A stretch of DNA of 64,000 nt, from positions 103,942-167,941 of the forward strand of contig JANQED010000128.1 of assembly GCA_028278545.1 (NCBI GenBank), read 5' to 3'. Shown here piece after piece: positions 9,423 through 18,083 of this stretch (positions are counted from its first letter, which is position 1; every line of letters starts with the position of its first letter). The translations under genes and the position numbers were made by a program. The DNA comes from Anaerolineales bacterium (GTDB lineage Bacteria > Chloroflexota > Anaerolineae > Anaerolineales > UBA11858). The notes under the pieces are model-generated. The model was given only the letters and a program-made list of their open reading frames with translations. It ran no database searches and had not been told where the DNA came from.

Positions 9423-9863
9423 CTATTTCTTCGGTTTGATGAATCGAATTAAATGTCCTAGGCCAGCTAAATATTCATTGAGTTTGATAACCGGCTCGAC
9501 CAAATTATTACTTAGGAAATGTGTTGTGCCGCGCAGTGTGCTCACGGTTTCATTCGTTGAGTCGATGATGGGTTTGATCTCATTTTGCAGCAAATTGATC
9601 AGACGTGCAATCTGAATGATCAGAATAATCAACGCCAGCCCAATGATGATTGATTCCAGGGCCATGAAGATGATGAAGACATCGCGAAAGCGGGCGGTAT
9701 CGGTGGTTGGCTTGAGTAGAAAGATGACGCTGACTACGACCAGAGCGATCAAGACCAACGCCCCAACGGCCACCCCGATGATGATGCCCCTTTGGGATTT
9801 CAATTCATCCGGGGTTGGGCCAGTTTCGGGGCCATTGTTTGTGACGACGATTTCGTTATCCAT
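9423..9863 (-). CDS. Small membrane protein with two transmembrane helices
   Basis: 146 residues starting MDNEIVVTNNGPETG. Two strong hydrophobic segments (IIIGVAVGALVLIALVVV... and ALESIIIGLALIILIIQIARL) are followed by an amphipathic C-terminal helix region with NETVSTLRGTTHFLSNNLVEP. That tail resembles DUF948-like proteins, which often pair with YtxH proteins, as here (30 bases apart). Exact role is unknown. The start is set by TATAAT ten bases upstream (9879-9874), which excludes the longer reading from 9917. Confidence 0.7.
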   Translation of the reverse strand: MDNEIVVTNNGPETGPTPDELKSQRGIIIGVAVGALVLIALVVVSVIFLLKPTTDTARFRDVFIIFMALESIIIGLALIILIIQIARLINLLQNEIKPIIDSTNETVSTLRGTTHFLSNNLVEPVIKLNEYLAGLGHLIRFIKPKK

Positions 9864-9873
9864 GCTAGCGGCA

Positions 9874-9882
9874 ATTATAGCA
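9874..9882 (-). promoter_or_regulatory. Extended -10 promoter of the DUF948-like/ytxH pair
   Basis: Minus-strand TGCTATAAT, an extended -10 box, ends ten bases before the ATG at 9863. No good -35 is visible. The predicted leader is only about three bases. Confidence 0.5.
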
Positions 9883-10001
9883 TAAAGCACTGCGCTACTT
9901 ACACTATTTGGGCGCAATTCTCAGGCTTTGCGATGTCTGCTGGCGCGATTGGAGCTGCGAATGCCCCGTTCGCAATGGTCGGCAAAAAACACCCCTAACA
10001 A

Positions 10002-12104
10002 TCAAATGATCGGTTCCACAGCCACTGCGCAGACCTTATAGTCAGGGATCTTGGCTTGAGGATCACGGGCATCATGGGTTAGCTCATTGGCCGCGGCCTC
10101 AGCGAAGTGGAAAGGAATGAAGATCGTGCCTTGAGGAGATCGCTCTGTAACCAGAGCTTTGACTTCGATTTGGCCCCGTCGGGAGCGCACGCGCACTCTG
10201 GCGTGCTCCTGTACCCCGAGTTGACGCGCGTCTTCCGGGTTGATCTCCACGGTGGCCTCGGGGTAGATGTGGTCTAACTGCGAACGCCGGGTCATCGTTC
10301 CCCCGTGCCAGTGATAGAGCACCCGTCCAGTAGACAGGATGAAAGGGTAATTGTCGTCCGGCAGCTCTTCCGAAGGTCTGAATTGGATCGTGCTGAACTG
10401 CCCTTTTCCGCGTGGAAAGCTCTCCTCAAACAAATAAGGGGTGCCTGGATGATCCGGCGTTGGGCACGGCCAATGCACACCGCCTTCGCGCGCCAAGCGT
10501 TCGTAGTTGATACCTTGGAAAGGAGGTGTCAGCCGGGCCATTTCGTCCCAAATCTCAGCCGGGTGTTCGAACTTGAAGCCCGCGCTGTGACTTCGATGGA
10601 GCTTCTCTTCTACGCGGCGGGCTAGCTCACAGATGATCGCCCAATCGTCTTGTGATTCTCCTGGTGCCGGTAGCGCCGTGTGGATCTGCTGGACGCGGCG
10701 GTCGCTGTTGGTGAAAGTGCCGTCCTTTTCAGCGAAGCTGGTTGCAGGCAAGATGATGTCGGCATATTTTCCGGTTTCGTTGAGGAAAATGTCTTGCACC
10801 AGGATGAAATCCAACTGCTCCATGACATGGCGGGCGTGACGCAAATCCGGCTCGGACATCATCGGGTTTTCCCCCATCACGTAATATGCGCGAATGGCCC
10901 CGTTCTCGGCTGCGTCGACCATCTCCATGGTCGTTAATCCGGCCTCGGGATTAAGCTCCACGCCCCAATTTGCCTCGAATTTGGCGCGCGTCTCGGGATC
11001 GTCCACCGGTTGATAGCCTGGGAAAACGTAGGGCAATCCGCCTGAATCCGAGCAGCCCTGGACGTTATTCTGGCCTCGCAAAGGATTGAGTCCTGTTCCT
11101 GGACGCCCGATATGCCCGGTCAGCAGAGCCAGGTTGGTCAAGGAGAGCGTGTTGTCGGTGCCGTGAACCGATTGGCTGATCCCCATACCCCAATATATGG
11201 CGGCTGAGTTGGCCGAAGCATAGGTTCGGGCTGCCTCCCGGATCAAATTTGCAGGGACACCGGAAACAGATTCGGCCCACTCTGGGGTCCATGCCATTAT
11301 TGAACTGGCGAACTCGTCAAAACCTTCGGTGCGAGCGGCGATGAAGTCATGGTTGTACAACTCCTCCGCCACAATGACCTGGGCCATGGCCTGGAAGACA
11401 GCTACATCGGTGCCCGGTTTCTGCCGCAGCCACAGCGTGGCGAATTCGGTCATTTCAATGCCGCGCGGATCAACAACGATCAGCTTAGCGCCACCTTGGA
11501 CAACTGCCTGTCTCAAGAAAGTGCTGATCACGGGGTGCGTCTCGCTGGTGTTAGAGCCGGTGACGATGAAGACATCCAGGTCTTTCATTTCCGCGATGGA
11601 GTTGGACATAGCCGAAGAGCCAATAGCGATTTGCAGCCCGGCTACGGAAGCCGCGTGGCAGAGGCGCGCGCAATGATCAACATTGTTCGTGCCCAAAACG
11701 CCCCGGATGAACTTTTGGAAAATGTAGTTGTCCTCGTTTGTAGCTTTGGCTGAACAGAAAGAGCCTACCGCGTCACTGCCATGTTTTTGTACGGTGTCGA
11801 CCAGCTTCTCCGCGGCTAAGTCTAAAGCTTCGTCCCATGTAGCCTCCCGAAAACCCTCTATGCCAACGGCCTGGCGTGGTTTATCCCCCAAATTTTTGCG
11901 GATTAGAGGGCGGGTTAACCGGTTGGGGTGGGTCACGAAATCCATCCCAAAGCGCCCTTTGGCGCATAGGCGTCCATAGTTTGGGGCCGCATCGAAGGGG
12001 GCTTCCACGCGGAAGATGTGATCCTCTTTGATCAGCAGATCCACCTGGCAGCCTACTCCGCAGTAGGGACAGGTAGAGCGGACGGTGCGGTCGGGTTGCA
12101 GCAT
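10002..12104 (-). CDS. fdhF: Formate dehydrogenase alpha subunit, FdhF-type (Cys form)
   Basis: A 700-residue molybdopterin oxidoreductase, close to the size of E. coli FdhF. The 4Fe-4S ligands are C12, C15, C19 and C47 (STCPYCGVGC and GRLCAKG). The active-site motif is HCARLCHAAS, with C149 where E. coli has selenocysteine, followed by the conserved His150. Also seen are NALL-type pterin contacts such as ALLTGHIGRPGTGLNPLRGQNNVQG and, at the C-terminus, NELTHDARDP. No NADH-binding or ferredoxin-type partner subunit lies next to it, so its electron acceptor must be encoded elsewhere or be soluble. The start has GAGGAAA nine bases upstream. The same strand continues with the Mth938 gene upstream. 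Confidence 0.92.
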   Translation of the reverse strand: MLQPDRTVRSTCPYCGVGCQVDLLIKEDHIFRVEAPFDAAPNYGRLCAKGRFGMDFVTHPNRLTRPLIRKNLGDKPRQAVGIEGFREATWDEALDLAAEKLVDTVQKHGSDAVGSFCSAKATNEDNYIFQKFIRGVLGTNNVDHCARLCHAASVAGLQIAIGSSAMSNSIAEMKDLDVFIVTGSNTSETHPVISTFLRQAVVQGGAKLIVVDPRGIEMTEFATLWLRQKPGTDVAVFQAMAQVIVAEELYNHDFIAARTEGFDEFASSIMAWTPEWAESVSGVPANLIREAARTYASANSAAIYWGMGISQSVHGTDNTLSLTNLALLTGHIGRPGTGLNPLRGQNNVQGCSDSGGLPYVFPGYQPVDDPETRAKFEANWGVELNPEAGLTTMEMVDAAENGAIRAYYVMGENPMMSEPDLRHARHVMEQLDFILVQDIFLNETGKYADIILPATSFAEKDGTFTNSDRRVQQIHTALPAPGESQDDWAIICELARRVEEKLHRSHSAGFKFEHPAEIWDEMARLTPPFQGINYERLAREGGVHWPCPTPDHPGTPYLFEESFPRGKGQFSTIQFRPSEELPDDNYPFILSTGRVLYHWHGGTMTRRSQLDHIYPEATVEINPEDARQLGVQEHARVRVRSRRGQIEVKALVTERSPQGTIFIPFHFAEAAANELTHDARDPQAKIPDYKVCAVAVEPII

Positions 12105-12253
12105 GGAATTTCCTCAATCAAAATATGAGTGGTTTTGTCCACTTACTATTTTAACATAGCATATATTGAAAGGAGTCCCGCAGTTGCCCCCTGACCCTCC
12201 AAACGTGAGCGTCTTTGATTGGAGCTATTTGAGCCCAGAATCAATGCATTTCT

Positions 12254-12616
12254 TCAACAAGTGACGTGAAATAACCCAATCACTTCCCCGCTTTCTTGAT
12301 TCCACATTTTTATCGCTTTAGAGGTAGCCGCAAAAGTTGTTTCAATCCCCTTCTTCTCGAAAAACGCCTCCGCCTCTTCGGAAAGGTGCACCCTGTCGAA
12401 CATGCCGCTGCCCACAATCAGCTTGTCGGCCCCTTCTTCGAAAATATGTTGGGCTTCTGCAGGCGATATCTTATGCGATGTGCCGTAGAGTTCCTTAGAA
12501 AGCTTTTTCTTTCGCTTTCTCACCTTGCCATCTAGTCGAATCAAAACGTCGTGGGGGTGTTTCTCACCCTCGATGGTAATTGAACCAAAGGAAGTTGCGT
12601 TAATCTTTGGGAACAT
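12254..12616 (-). CDS. Mth938-domain protein
   Basis: 120 residues starting MFPKINATSFGSITIEG. The family (DUF498/Mth938, AAMDC-like) has a three-layer fold of unknown function; typical features here are the opening sheet, TSHKISPAEAQHIFEEG and LIVGSGMFDRVHLSEEAEAFFEKKG. It starts eight bases after the stop of the large lipoprotein gene, which argues for translational coupling and against the longer reading from 12757 that would overlap it. It is followed, 149 bases on, by fdhF. Whether it serves fdhF is unknown. Confidence 0.8.
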   Translation of the reverse strand: MFPKINATSFGSITIEGEKHPHDVLIRLDGKVRKRKKKLSKELYGTSHKISPAEAQHIFEEGADKLIVGSGMFDRVHLSEEAEAFFEKKGIETTFAATSKAIKMWNQESGEVIGLFHVTC

Positions 12617-12624
12617 AATTGTGA

Positions 12625-15135
12625 CTAATCTTCCCTCAAAAACTGACCGTACCAGTATTGCAGCACGTCGGCGGCCGGTTTGCCGTGCACCGAAGTGGAC
12701 TTGTCGTGTAGGATTGCTGGCGCGTAATACCCGCGTGATACCACACCGCTGATCCAATCGAACTGGTTGATTGCGGCCAGGACAGCATTGTAAGCTTTGG
12801 CCTGTTGGACGAAATCAATATCCAGCAGCTGCACGTCTGGTGCCGGGTAGTTCAATGCTTCTGGCGAGAGGCAGTCCACGAAGGGATCGGGCAGACAGCC
12901 GGTGAAAGTGCCCTCTACCGAGGGATATGCCAGGCTGATGATGATGGGTTTGGCGTCGGAGTTGGGGTCCCAGATCAGCCGCATGGCGTGGATGTCTTCA
13001 TCGATAATGCGTTCTGCTTGGTCTTGCAGTGTGCCTGGGTCAGCGTCAGGGTCGTCACTGAGCGGCGCCGACCAAAGCAGGTAGATTTGGTCAACATCAT
13101 CCAAGAAGTCCGGTGGGTTGGTGATGGCTTTAGAGTAAGGCAGCGCCCAGGCGATTGTGCCGCCAAAGCGCTCCCGGATTTCAGCGATCAAAGCCTGATA
13201 ACGCTGGTCTGTATCTTGGGGGACGTTGGTGAGAGAGCCATCTGCCAGTGTGCCTCCAGGCAGCGCAGGGGCCATCCAGGCCCCTCCCAGGATGAGAGTC
13301 TGCGCGCCGCTGCGCGCCGCCAAATCGGCGTGATGTAGTGCGAAAGCCCGGTATTGGTTGAACCAGGAAACCCAAAATGAGAAGTCCCGCGGCGCTGAAC
13401 TCCACCAGGCACCCACCGCAGTGGGGAAATGGGGCACTGGCCGAATGGCGACATTTAGCCCCTTGTTTTGGGCTTGACGGACCATGGTAATCAATTCTGG
13501 CCACAAAGCGTCCTGGCCGGTAACGAGTTCCAATACCGGTGGATCGAGACGGGTGAAGCTCCAGCTTGGGGTGAACGTCACCCAGTTTGCGCCGAGCTCC
13601 ACCATATCGCCCAGAGCGTTAGGGATGTAGGGGATCAAGGATGGGTGATGGAAAGTCTGAAATTCGACCCCGGCCACGAAGTCGGACTGGCGCGGCTTGA
13701 TAGGGGTGTCGGTTACAGCCACTTGTGGGAACTCATCTTCCAACCAGGCCCAGGCCTCAATGGTATCGGGCAGCCCCAGGGGGTCAGGGCTGGTCTCGAT
13801 GATTTGCCCGGAAGTGTAAGCACCAAGTGTGCGCTCGTCGTCGGCGTGCCCACATTGGTCGGCACGGCAGTAGCGATACCCCAGTTGATCAAGCAGGTCC
13901 AGGGGGCTGTACAGGATATAGGCCCAACGCTGCTCGCCGAGATGCCACATGTGCAGCGGCTCAGTCCAGCCATAGGGGTGGAATTGAATTGAGACCCCTT
14001 CATCCGGGGGTGAATTCTCGGGGACGATGATATCGAAAGTGATTGAGGTCGTGTTGCCAGCGTGCCAGGTCTCGACGGTTTCTTCGATCACCGTGGGGTT
14101 GTCTGGGACGATGAGTTGGCGGATGACGAAACCGCCGTCATGCGAGCGTTCGGTGTTCCAAAGCCCGTCTCCGAGAGTGTATTTGTAGCGCATATCAGCG
14201 CCCACAGGTAAGGAAAGGATGATGCCATAGCTGCCATCTGGGAGTTGGGATAGCGCGGGCATACGCGAAGCCAATGTACTGATCCCCCCAGAAAGATCGG
14301 CGAAGGTATTGCCTAATTGGAGCAGGTTGCCTGCCATGCGTAAAGGCACCCCGGGAGGGGTGTCCTCTGGGACGTTTAGCAAGAAGGTGATATCGACATG
14401 GGATGTGGGGGTAAGCTGAATCTCCGCCGGGGTGTTGGATTCGGCAGCAACCAACGCCCCTTGTTGGAAGGTGGCATACGACCCATCGACTGCGTAGGCA
14501 ACCAGATTGTGAGTCCCCGGGGGCAGGCCCTCGATCAGAAATTGACCCTCGCTGTTGGTCAGGGTTTGCGCTCCCCCGGCGGCAACTAAAATGCCCGGGG
14601 CCGACGCGCCACTCTGAACGTCGGTCAGCGTCCCCGTTATGCGCCCAGTGGCGCCTTCAAAGCGGGTATCGTTCCAACGGGTGATCACATCATGAACTTC
14701 ACCTGGTGCCTGCACATGGTAAAGGCGATAGCGCACCGGGCGGCCATCGGAGGTGTGCTCCTCGGCCAACATATTCCCCTGCCGTGAATAGCGGTATTTG
14801 ATGACCGTGCCCACCGGTAGGGGGACGCCCAATACGTAGTGCGTTTCGTCGATTGCGTCCATGGTGTGCCGCTGCGTGTTGAGCGCCAGACCGGTGACTT
14901 CATCCAAAATGCTCAATAGGACAGGCTCTCCGGACGGTGTATCGGCGGGAATTTCGACGAAAAAAGTCACCACCGCCAAATCGTCCCCATCCTCTTCTGC
15001 GATGGGAGGCTCGTCCGGTACCGCATTGGCTGGCGGGGGCGGCGTAGGAAGCTGCAATTCGCATCCCGCTCCACTGAGCAGGAGCAGCAGTGCCAGGATG
15101 GATACCAGATAGCGCTTTCTAGGGTGTGGATTCAT
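12625..15135 (-). CDS. Large lipoprotein with starch-binding-like domains and a glycosidase-like barrel
   Basis: 836 residues. A lipoprotein signal with lipobox LSGAGC (Cys about 25) is followed by a Pro-rich linker. Three similar modules start VTFFVEIPADTP, ITFLLNVPEDTP and ITFDIIVPENSP; each has the GxxxKYRY or YRY end seen in CBM20/48-like sheets. Between the first two is a carboxypeptidase regulatory-like fold (GRITGTLTDVQSG...NSEGQFLIEGLPPG). From about residue 480 a TIM-barrel region follows (GVEFQTFHHPSLIPYI, WVTFTPSWSF, NVAIRPVPHFP, LILGGAWMAPALPGG, KPIIISLAYPS), resembling GH113-type mannanases. Catalytic acids cannot be fixed with certainty. It probably acts on polysaccharide outside the cell. 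It overlaps the upstream gene by four bases. Confidence 0.75.
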   Translation of the reverse strand: MNPHPRKRYLVSILALLLLLSGAGCELQLPTPPPPANAVPDEPPIAEEDGDDLAVVTFFVEIPADTPSGEPVLLSILDEVTGLALNTQRHTMDAIDETHYVLGVPLPVGTVIKYRYSRQGNMLAEEHTSDGRPVRYRLYHVQAPGEVHDVITRWNDTRFEGATGRITGTLTDVQSGASAPGILVAAGGAQTLTNSEGQFLIEGLPPGTHNLVAYAVDGSYATFQQGALVAAESNTPAEIQLTPTSHVDITFLLNVPEDTPPGVPLRMAGNLLQLGNTFADLSGGISTLASRMPALSQLPDGSYGIILSLPVGADMRYKYTLGDGLWNTERSHDGGFVIRQLIVPDNPTVIEETVETWHAGNTTSITFDIIVPENSPPDEGVSIQFHPYGWTEPLHMWHLGEQRWAYILYSPLDLLDQLGYRYCRADQCGHADDERTLGAYTSGQIIETSPDPLGLPDTIEAWAWLEDEFPQVAVTDTPIKPRQSDFVAGVEFQTFHHPSLIPYIPNALGDMVELGANWVTFTPSWSFTRLDPPVLELVTGQDALWPELITMVRQAQNKGLNVAIRPVPHFPTAVGAWWSSAPRDFSFWVSWFNQYRAFALHHADLAARSGAQTLILGGAWMAPALPGGTLADGSLTNVPQDTDQRYQALIAEIRERFGGTIAWALPYSKAITNPPDFLDDVDQIYLLWSAPLSDDPDADPGTLQDQAERIIDEDIHAMRLIWDPNSDAKPIIISLAYPSVEGTFTGCLPDPFVDCLSPEALNYPAPDVQLLDIDFVQQAKAYNAVLAAINQFDWISGVVSRGYYAPAILHDKSTSVHGKPAADVLQYWYGQFLRED

Positions 15136-15914
15136 GGCTGAACCCCTTCTTGGAGCAATTGGATTAGCAAATCAGCGTTGGGGATTTTTCCGATGGCTAC
15201 TTTGATCCTCCGGCTGGATTCAGATTCTACCACCAGAAGGCCTTTAACTACGTTCAGGCGGGTTACCTGCTCCCAAGGGATCTCTTGTTCGCGGAATTTT
15301 AACTGCTTTTTGTGAAGGGTGATCGGCCCGAAATAGAGAGGATCGCCATTTTGGAAGGCTGCGCGAAACTGTGGCAGCAAGCGGGGGTAGACTCTCGCTT
15401 TGACGCGAGCTGTGAGTTCTGCTAACTCTGGGATGCGGTCATCGATGTGGATGGATTTCCCTGATTGGTTCAAGATGGTCAACCGGTTGCGAGTTTTGAG
15501 GGGTATCCCCAGGAAGGTGTTTTCAACCGTATTATAGATCAGACCGTCGATCTCTCTCCAAAGCAGTTTGTGGCTTTGTCCCCCTGTCCAGCGGACCCCC
15601 AAACCCTGTTTATACAGTATAACCAGCCGGCGCGCCCGTCGGACGCGGCGCAGAGCTAACACGATCAGCGGGATCAGGGCAACGGCGGCCAGGGCAAACC
15701 AGGGCTGACTCCATGTTTGCGCGGCAACGGGGCCATAATGGGCCCTGCCATAGAGATAGCGCTGCAATCCATAGAAAAACGGTGCTAAAACGGCCAGAGC
15801 TCCGGGAATGAAGATCAGGAACAAGTCGCGCCAACGTAAAGGCCGGTCGCGATAGATCGCCAGGGGTGGAGTGGGTGATTTTCGTGTTGCGCGTCGCACG
15901 TTGGAACGTTGCAC
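15132..15914 (-). CDS. Membrane protein with cytoplasmic PH-like region (DUF6585-like)
   Basis: 260 residues with two membrane helices at about 30-55 and 70-90 and a soluble part rich in strands (GLGVRWTGGQSHKLLWREIDGLIY, NRLTILNQSGKSIHIDDRI, and KQLKFREQEIPWEQVTRLNVVKG). The strand pattern with conserved Trp fits PH-like (bPH/DUF6585) proteins that sense or organise membranes. Its stop overlaps the lipoprotein start (ATGA), so they are translationally coupled, and a role in display of that lipoprotein is possible but unproven. Confidence 0.6.
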   Translation of the reverse strand: MQRSNVRRATRKSPTPPLAIYRDRPLRWRDLFLIFIPGALAVLAPFFYGLQRYLYGRAHYGPVAAQTWSQPWFALAAVALIPLIVLALRRVRRARRLVILYKQGLGVRWTGGQSHKLLWREIDGLIYNTVENTFLGIPLKTRNRLTILNQSGKSIHIDDRIPELAELTARVKARVYPRLLPQFRAAFQNGDPLYFGPITLHKKQLKFREQEIPWEQVTRLNVVKGLLVVESESSRRIKVAIGKIPNADLLIQLLQEGVQP

Positions 15915-16039
15915 AGATGTATCTATCCGTTATTGGCAGGATTTTTAGTGCCATAGACTTCCAAAGTCTCGGCGTGGATATCTGATTGTGGCACATTTAT
16001 GAAGGTAGTGCAAGTCCCATTCCAAGGTTCGCTACCGAG

Positions 16040-16954
16040 TTAGGAGAATAGCCCTTCAACGCTCAAATATCGCTGGCCGGTATCAGCCAGGATGCACACG
16101 ATAGTTTTCCGATGATTTTCTGGCCTTTGCGCGACCTCGAGCGCGGCCTGAACTACCGCGCCGGAAGAGATTCCGACCAAGATCCCTTCTGTACATGCCA
16201 GTTTACGGCAGGTTTCGAAGGCTTCTCCCTCGCTGACCAGGAAGATTTCGTCAATAACCTCGCGGTCTAATGTTTCTGGGACAAAGCCCGGTGCCGTGCC
16301 CATCATGCGGTGGGGCTTGAAGATCCCTTGCGAGATGTAGGGAGATTCCTTGGGTTCCACAGCTACCAACTGAGTATCGGGTTTTTGTTCTTTGAGATAG
16401 CGACCTGCGCCGCAAATCGTCCCTCCAGTTCCCAGGGCAGCGACCAGGATATCGACCTTCCCGTCCGTGTCCTCCCAAATCTCAGGGCCGGTGGTGGCAT
16501 AATGGGCCTTGGGGTTGGAGGGGTTGGTGTGCTGCCCCACATAGAAATACTCAGGGTGTTCTTCCAGGGTCTCTTTGAGCCTTTTGCGGGCCCCTTTAGT
16601 CCCTTCGGTGGCGGGGGTCAGGATCAACTCAGCCCCGAGGGCTTTGAGCACCTTCCTGCGTTCCAGGCTCTGAATCTCTGACATCACCAGGATGGCCCGG
16701 TAGCCTTTGACGGCAGCAATATAGGCCACTGCCATGCCTGTATTCCCACTGGTGGCCTCGATCAGCGTATCCCCGGGTTTGAGCTTTCCCGCGGCCTCAG
16801 CATCGTTGATGATTCGCAGTACCGGGCGGTCTTTGATGCTGAGAGGGTTCATGAACTCGCATTTGGCGTAGATATGCCAGTCTTTAGCGAGACGTGCCAA
16901 CCGCAGCAGTGGGGTACGCCCAATCAGCTCGGTGATATCGTTATAATATTTCAT
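16040..16954 (-). CDS. cysK: Cysteine synthase (O-acetylserine sulfhydrylase)
   Basis: 304 residues, PLP fold type II. The PLP lysine is K41 in NPLSIKDRPVLRII, the substrate loop is TSGNTGMAVAYIAA, and the phosphate-binding loop is GTGGTICGAGRYLKE. The C-terminus has the usual ISSGAVVQAAL and GQRYLSVEGLF. SIKDR replaces the more common SVKDR. It makes cysteine from O-acetylserine and sulfide, feeding the sulfur demand of the suf block 25 kb away. It could also be CysM; the motifs do not separate the two fully. AAAAGGAAA precedes the ATG. Confidence 0.9.
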   Translation of the reverse strand: MKYYNDITELIGRTPLLRLARLAKDWHIYAKCEFMNPLSIKDRPVLRIINDAEAAGKLKPGDTLIEATSGNTGMAVAYIAAVKGYRAILVMSEIQSLERRKVLKALGAELILTPATEGTKGARKRLKETLEEHPEYFYVGQHTNPSNPKAHYATTGPEIWEDTDGKVDILVAALGTGGTICGAGRYLKEQKPDTQLVAVEPKESPYISQGIFKPHRMMGTAPGFVPETLDREVIDEIFLVSEGEAFETCRKLACTEGILVGISSGAVVQAALEVAQRPENHRKTIVCILADTGQRYLSVEGLFS

Positions 16955-17020
16955 TTTTCCTTTTGAAAAGATGTTTTACTTGAATCATTGAAATTGGCCT
17001 TGTCGAGCTGTTCATCGCCA

Positions 17021-17055
17021 AAAGCAAAACTGGACGGGCGTAAGCCCGCCCAGTT
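17021..17055 (-). terminator. Terminator after the DUF35/thiolase operon
   Basis: Stem arms at 17028-17039 and 17044-17055 around a four-base loop pair over 12 bp; one A-C mismatch on the plus strand becomes a G-U pair in minus-strand RNA. A U-rich tail follows on the minus strand. Confidence 0.85.
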
Positions 17056-17073
17056 CATTAATAAAGGTAAACG

Positions 17074-17538
17074 CTAGATAATCGGTCGGAAGTGAGCGAT
17101 ATCCAGGATGGAACCTTCTCGCTCTGACTGCGGTTTGAAGACGATCTCCACTTCCATGCCAATTTCAACCTCTTCGGCATCCACTTCGCCCAGGCGGTGC
17201 ACAATGCCGCCATCACCGAAGGAGACAAAAGCGATGATCTCTGGCTCTTCCCGAGGAGAGCCATCGTAATTTTCGTAGAGCAGCGTAAAAGTGTGCACAT
17301 TTCCAGTGGTGCCGACATCCACCCATTCATCCAACTTCCCCAGGCACCTTTCGCAGAAGATGGTTCCCGGCACATAGGTACGTTCACACTTGGGGCAATG
17401 TGTCCCCAAGATCTTCCCTTCATCCTTTATCGCTCGGAAGAAGCGCTCTCCACCGAGGCCGAAGGTGTAGCGACTGGTAACAGGCAAATTGCCCTGCCAG
17501 GCTTGCGGTGCTTTAGGATTGCGTTTTAGCAGCGTCAT
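17074..17538 (-). CDS. DUF35 zinc-ribbon/OB-fold protein (thiolase partner)
   Basis: 154 residues. After a short helical N-terminus comes a rubredoxin-like zinc ribbon, CPKCERTYVPGTIFCERC, then an OB fold (GNVHTFTLLYENY, IIAFVSFGDGGIVHRLGE, VEIGMEVEIVFKPQ). Such proteins bind acyl-CoA and form complexes with thiolases or thiolase-like aldolases, e.g. BbsA with BbsB. The ATG at 17538 has GGAGG six bases upstream and lies one base after the stop of its neighbour, so the longer reading from 17592 is rejected. It is the last gene of the thiolase operon. Confidence 0.88.
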   Translation of the reverse strand: MTLLKRNPKAPQAWQGNLPVTSRYTFGLGGERFFRAIKDEGKILGTHCPKCERTYVPGTIFCERCLGKLDEWVDVGTTGNVHTFTLLYENYDGSPREEPEIIAFVSFGDGGIVHRLGEVDAEEVEIGMEVEIVFKPQSEREGSILDIAHFRPII

Positions 17539-17539
17539 T

Positions 17540-18073
17540 TCATTCCTCCTCAATCGGCTTGAAGTAGAGGATATCGGTGATAGAACCCTCACGTTCCTCA
17601 GGGGGCTTCCAGACGGCTTTCACCCGCATGCCGATGTGGACTTGTTCTGGCTCCACTTCACCGAGCAAGTGCATGATCCCACCCATGATGGGCCCAGAAT
17701 CCAGAGATGAAGCGCCGTCCAACATGATCACCGCGGGGATTTCCGGCTCCTCGATACGTTTGACATCCCAGGTGACGTAGCACAATGAGAAGGTGTTGAT
17801 CGTGCCGCTGTCCATGAGGGGAATATACTCATCCATGGGATTGAAGCACCATTCGCAGACCGTGCGTGGCGGTACGACGATCTTGTTGCAGGTGTAGCAG
17901 GCTGCCCCGAGGATCACGCCGTCTTTCAAGGCTGCCAGATAAGAGCCGATTGCAATGCCGGTATCCCAGGCGAAATCCCCTTTCAGTGCGTCGTGATTGA
18001 AGAGGATCTTGCCTTCTTTGAAATCTTTTTCGCTCAAGGGGGTGCCAGGAAAATCTTTGATATTTGCAGTCAT
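17540..18073 (-). CDS. DUF35 zinc-ribbon/OB-fold protein, second copy
   Basis: 177 residues, a paralogue of the next gene with the same order of parts: a longer N-terminal helical section, zinc ribbon CYTCNKIVVPPRTVCEWC, and OB fold (TINTFSLCYVTWDVK, GGIMHLLGEVEPEQVHIGMRV). It sits ten bases downstream of the thiolase-like gene at 18084, the gene it most likely serves. The two DUF35 proteins with two thiolase-like proteins suggest either two separate pairs or one four-subunit complex. Confidence 0.88.
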   Translation of the reverse strand: MTANIKDFPGTPLSEKDFKEGKILFNHDALKGDFAWDTGIAIGSYLAALKDGVILGAACYTCNKIVVPPRTVCEWCFNPMDEYIPLMDSGTINTFSLCYVTWDVKRIEEPEIPAVIMLDGASSLDSGPIMGGIMHLLGEVEPEQVHIGMRVKAVWKPPEEREGSITDILYFKPIEEE

Positions 18074-18083
18074 CGTTATTCTC

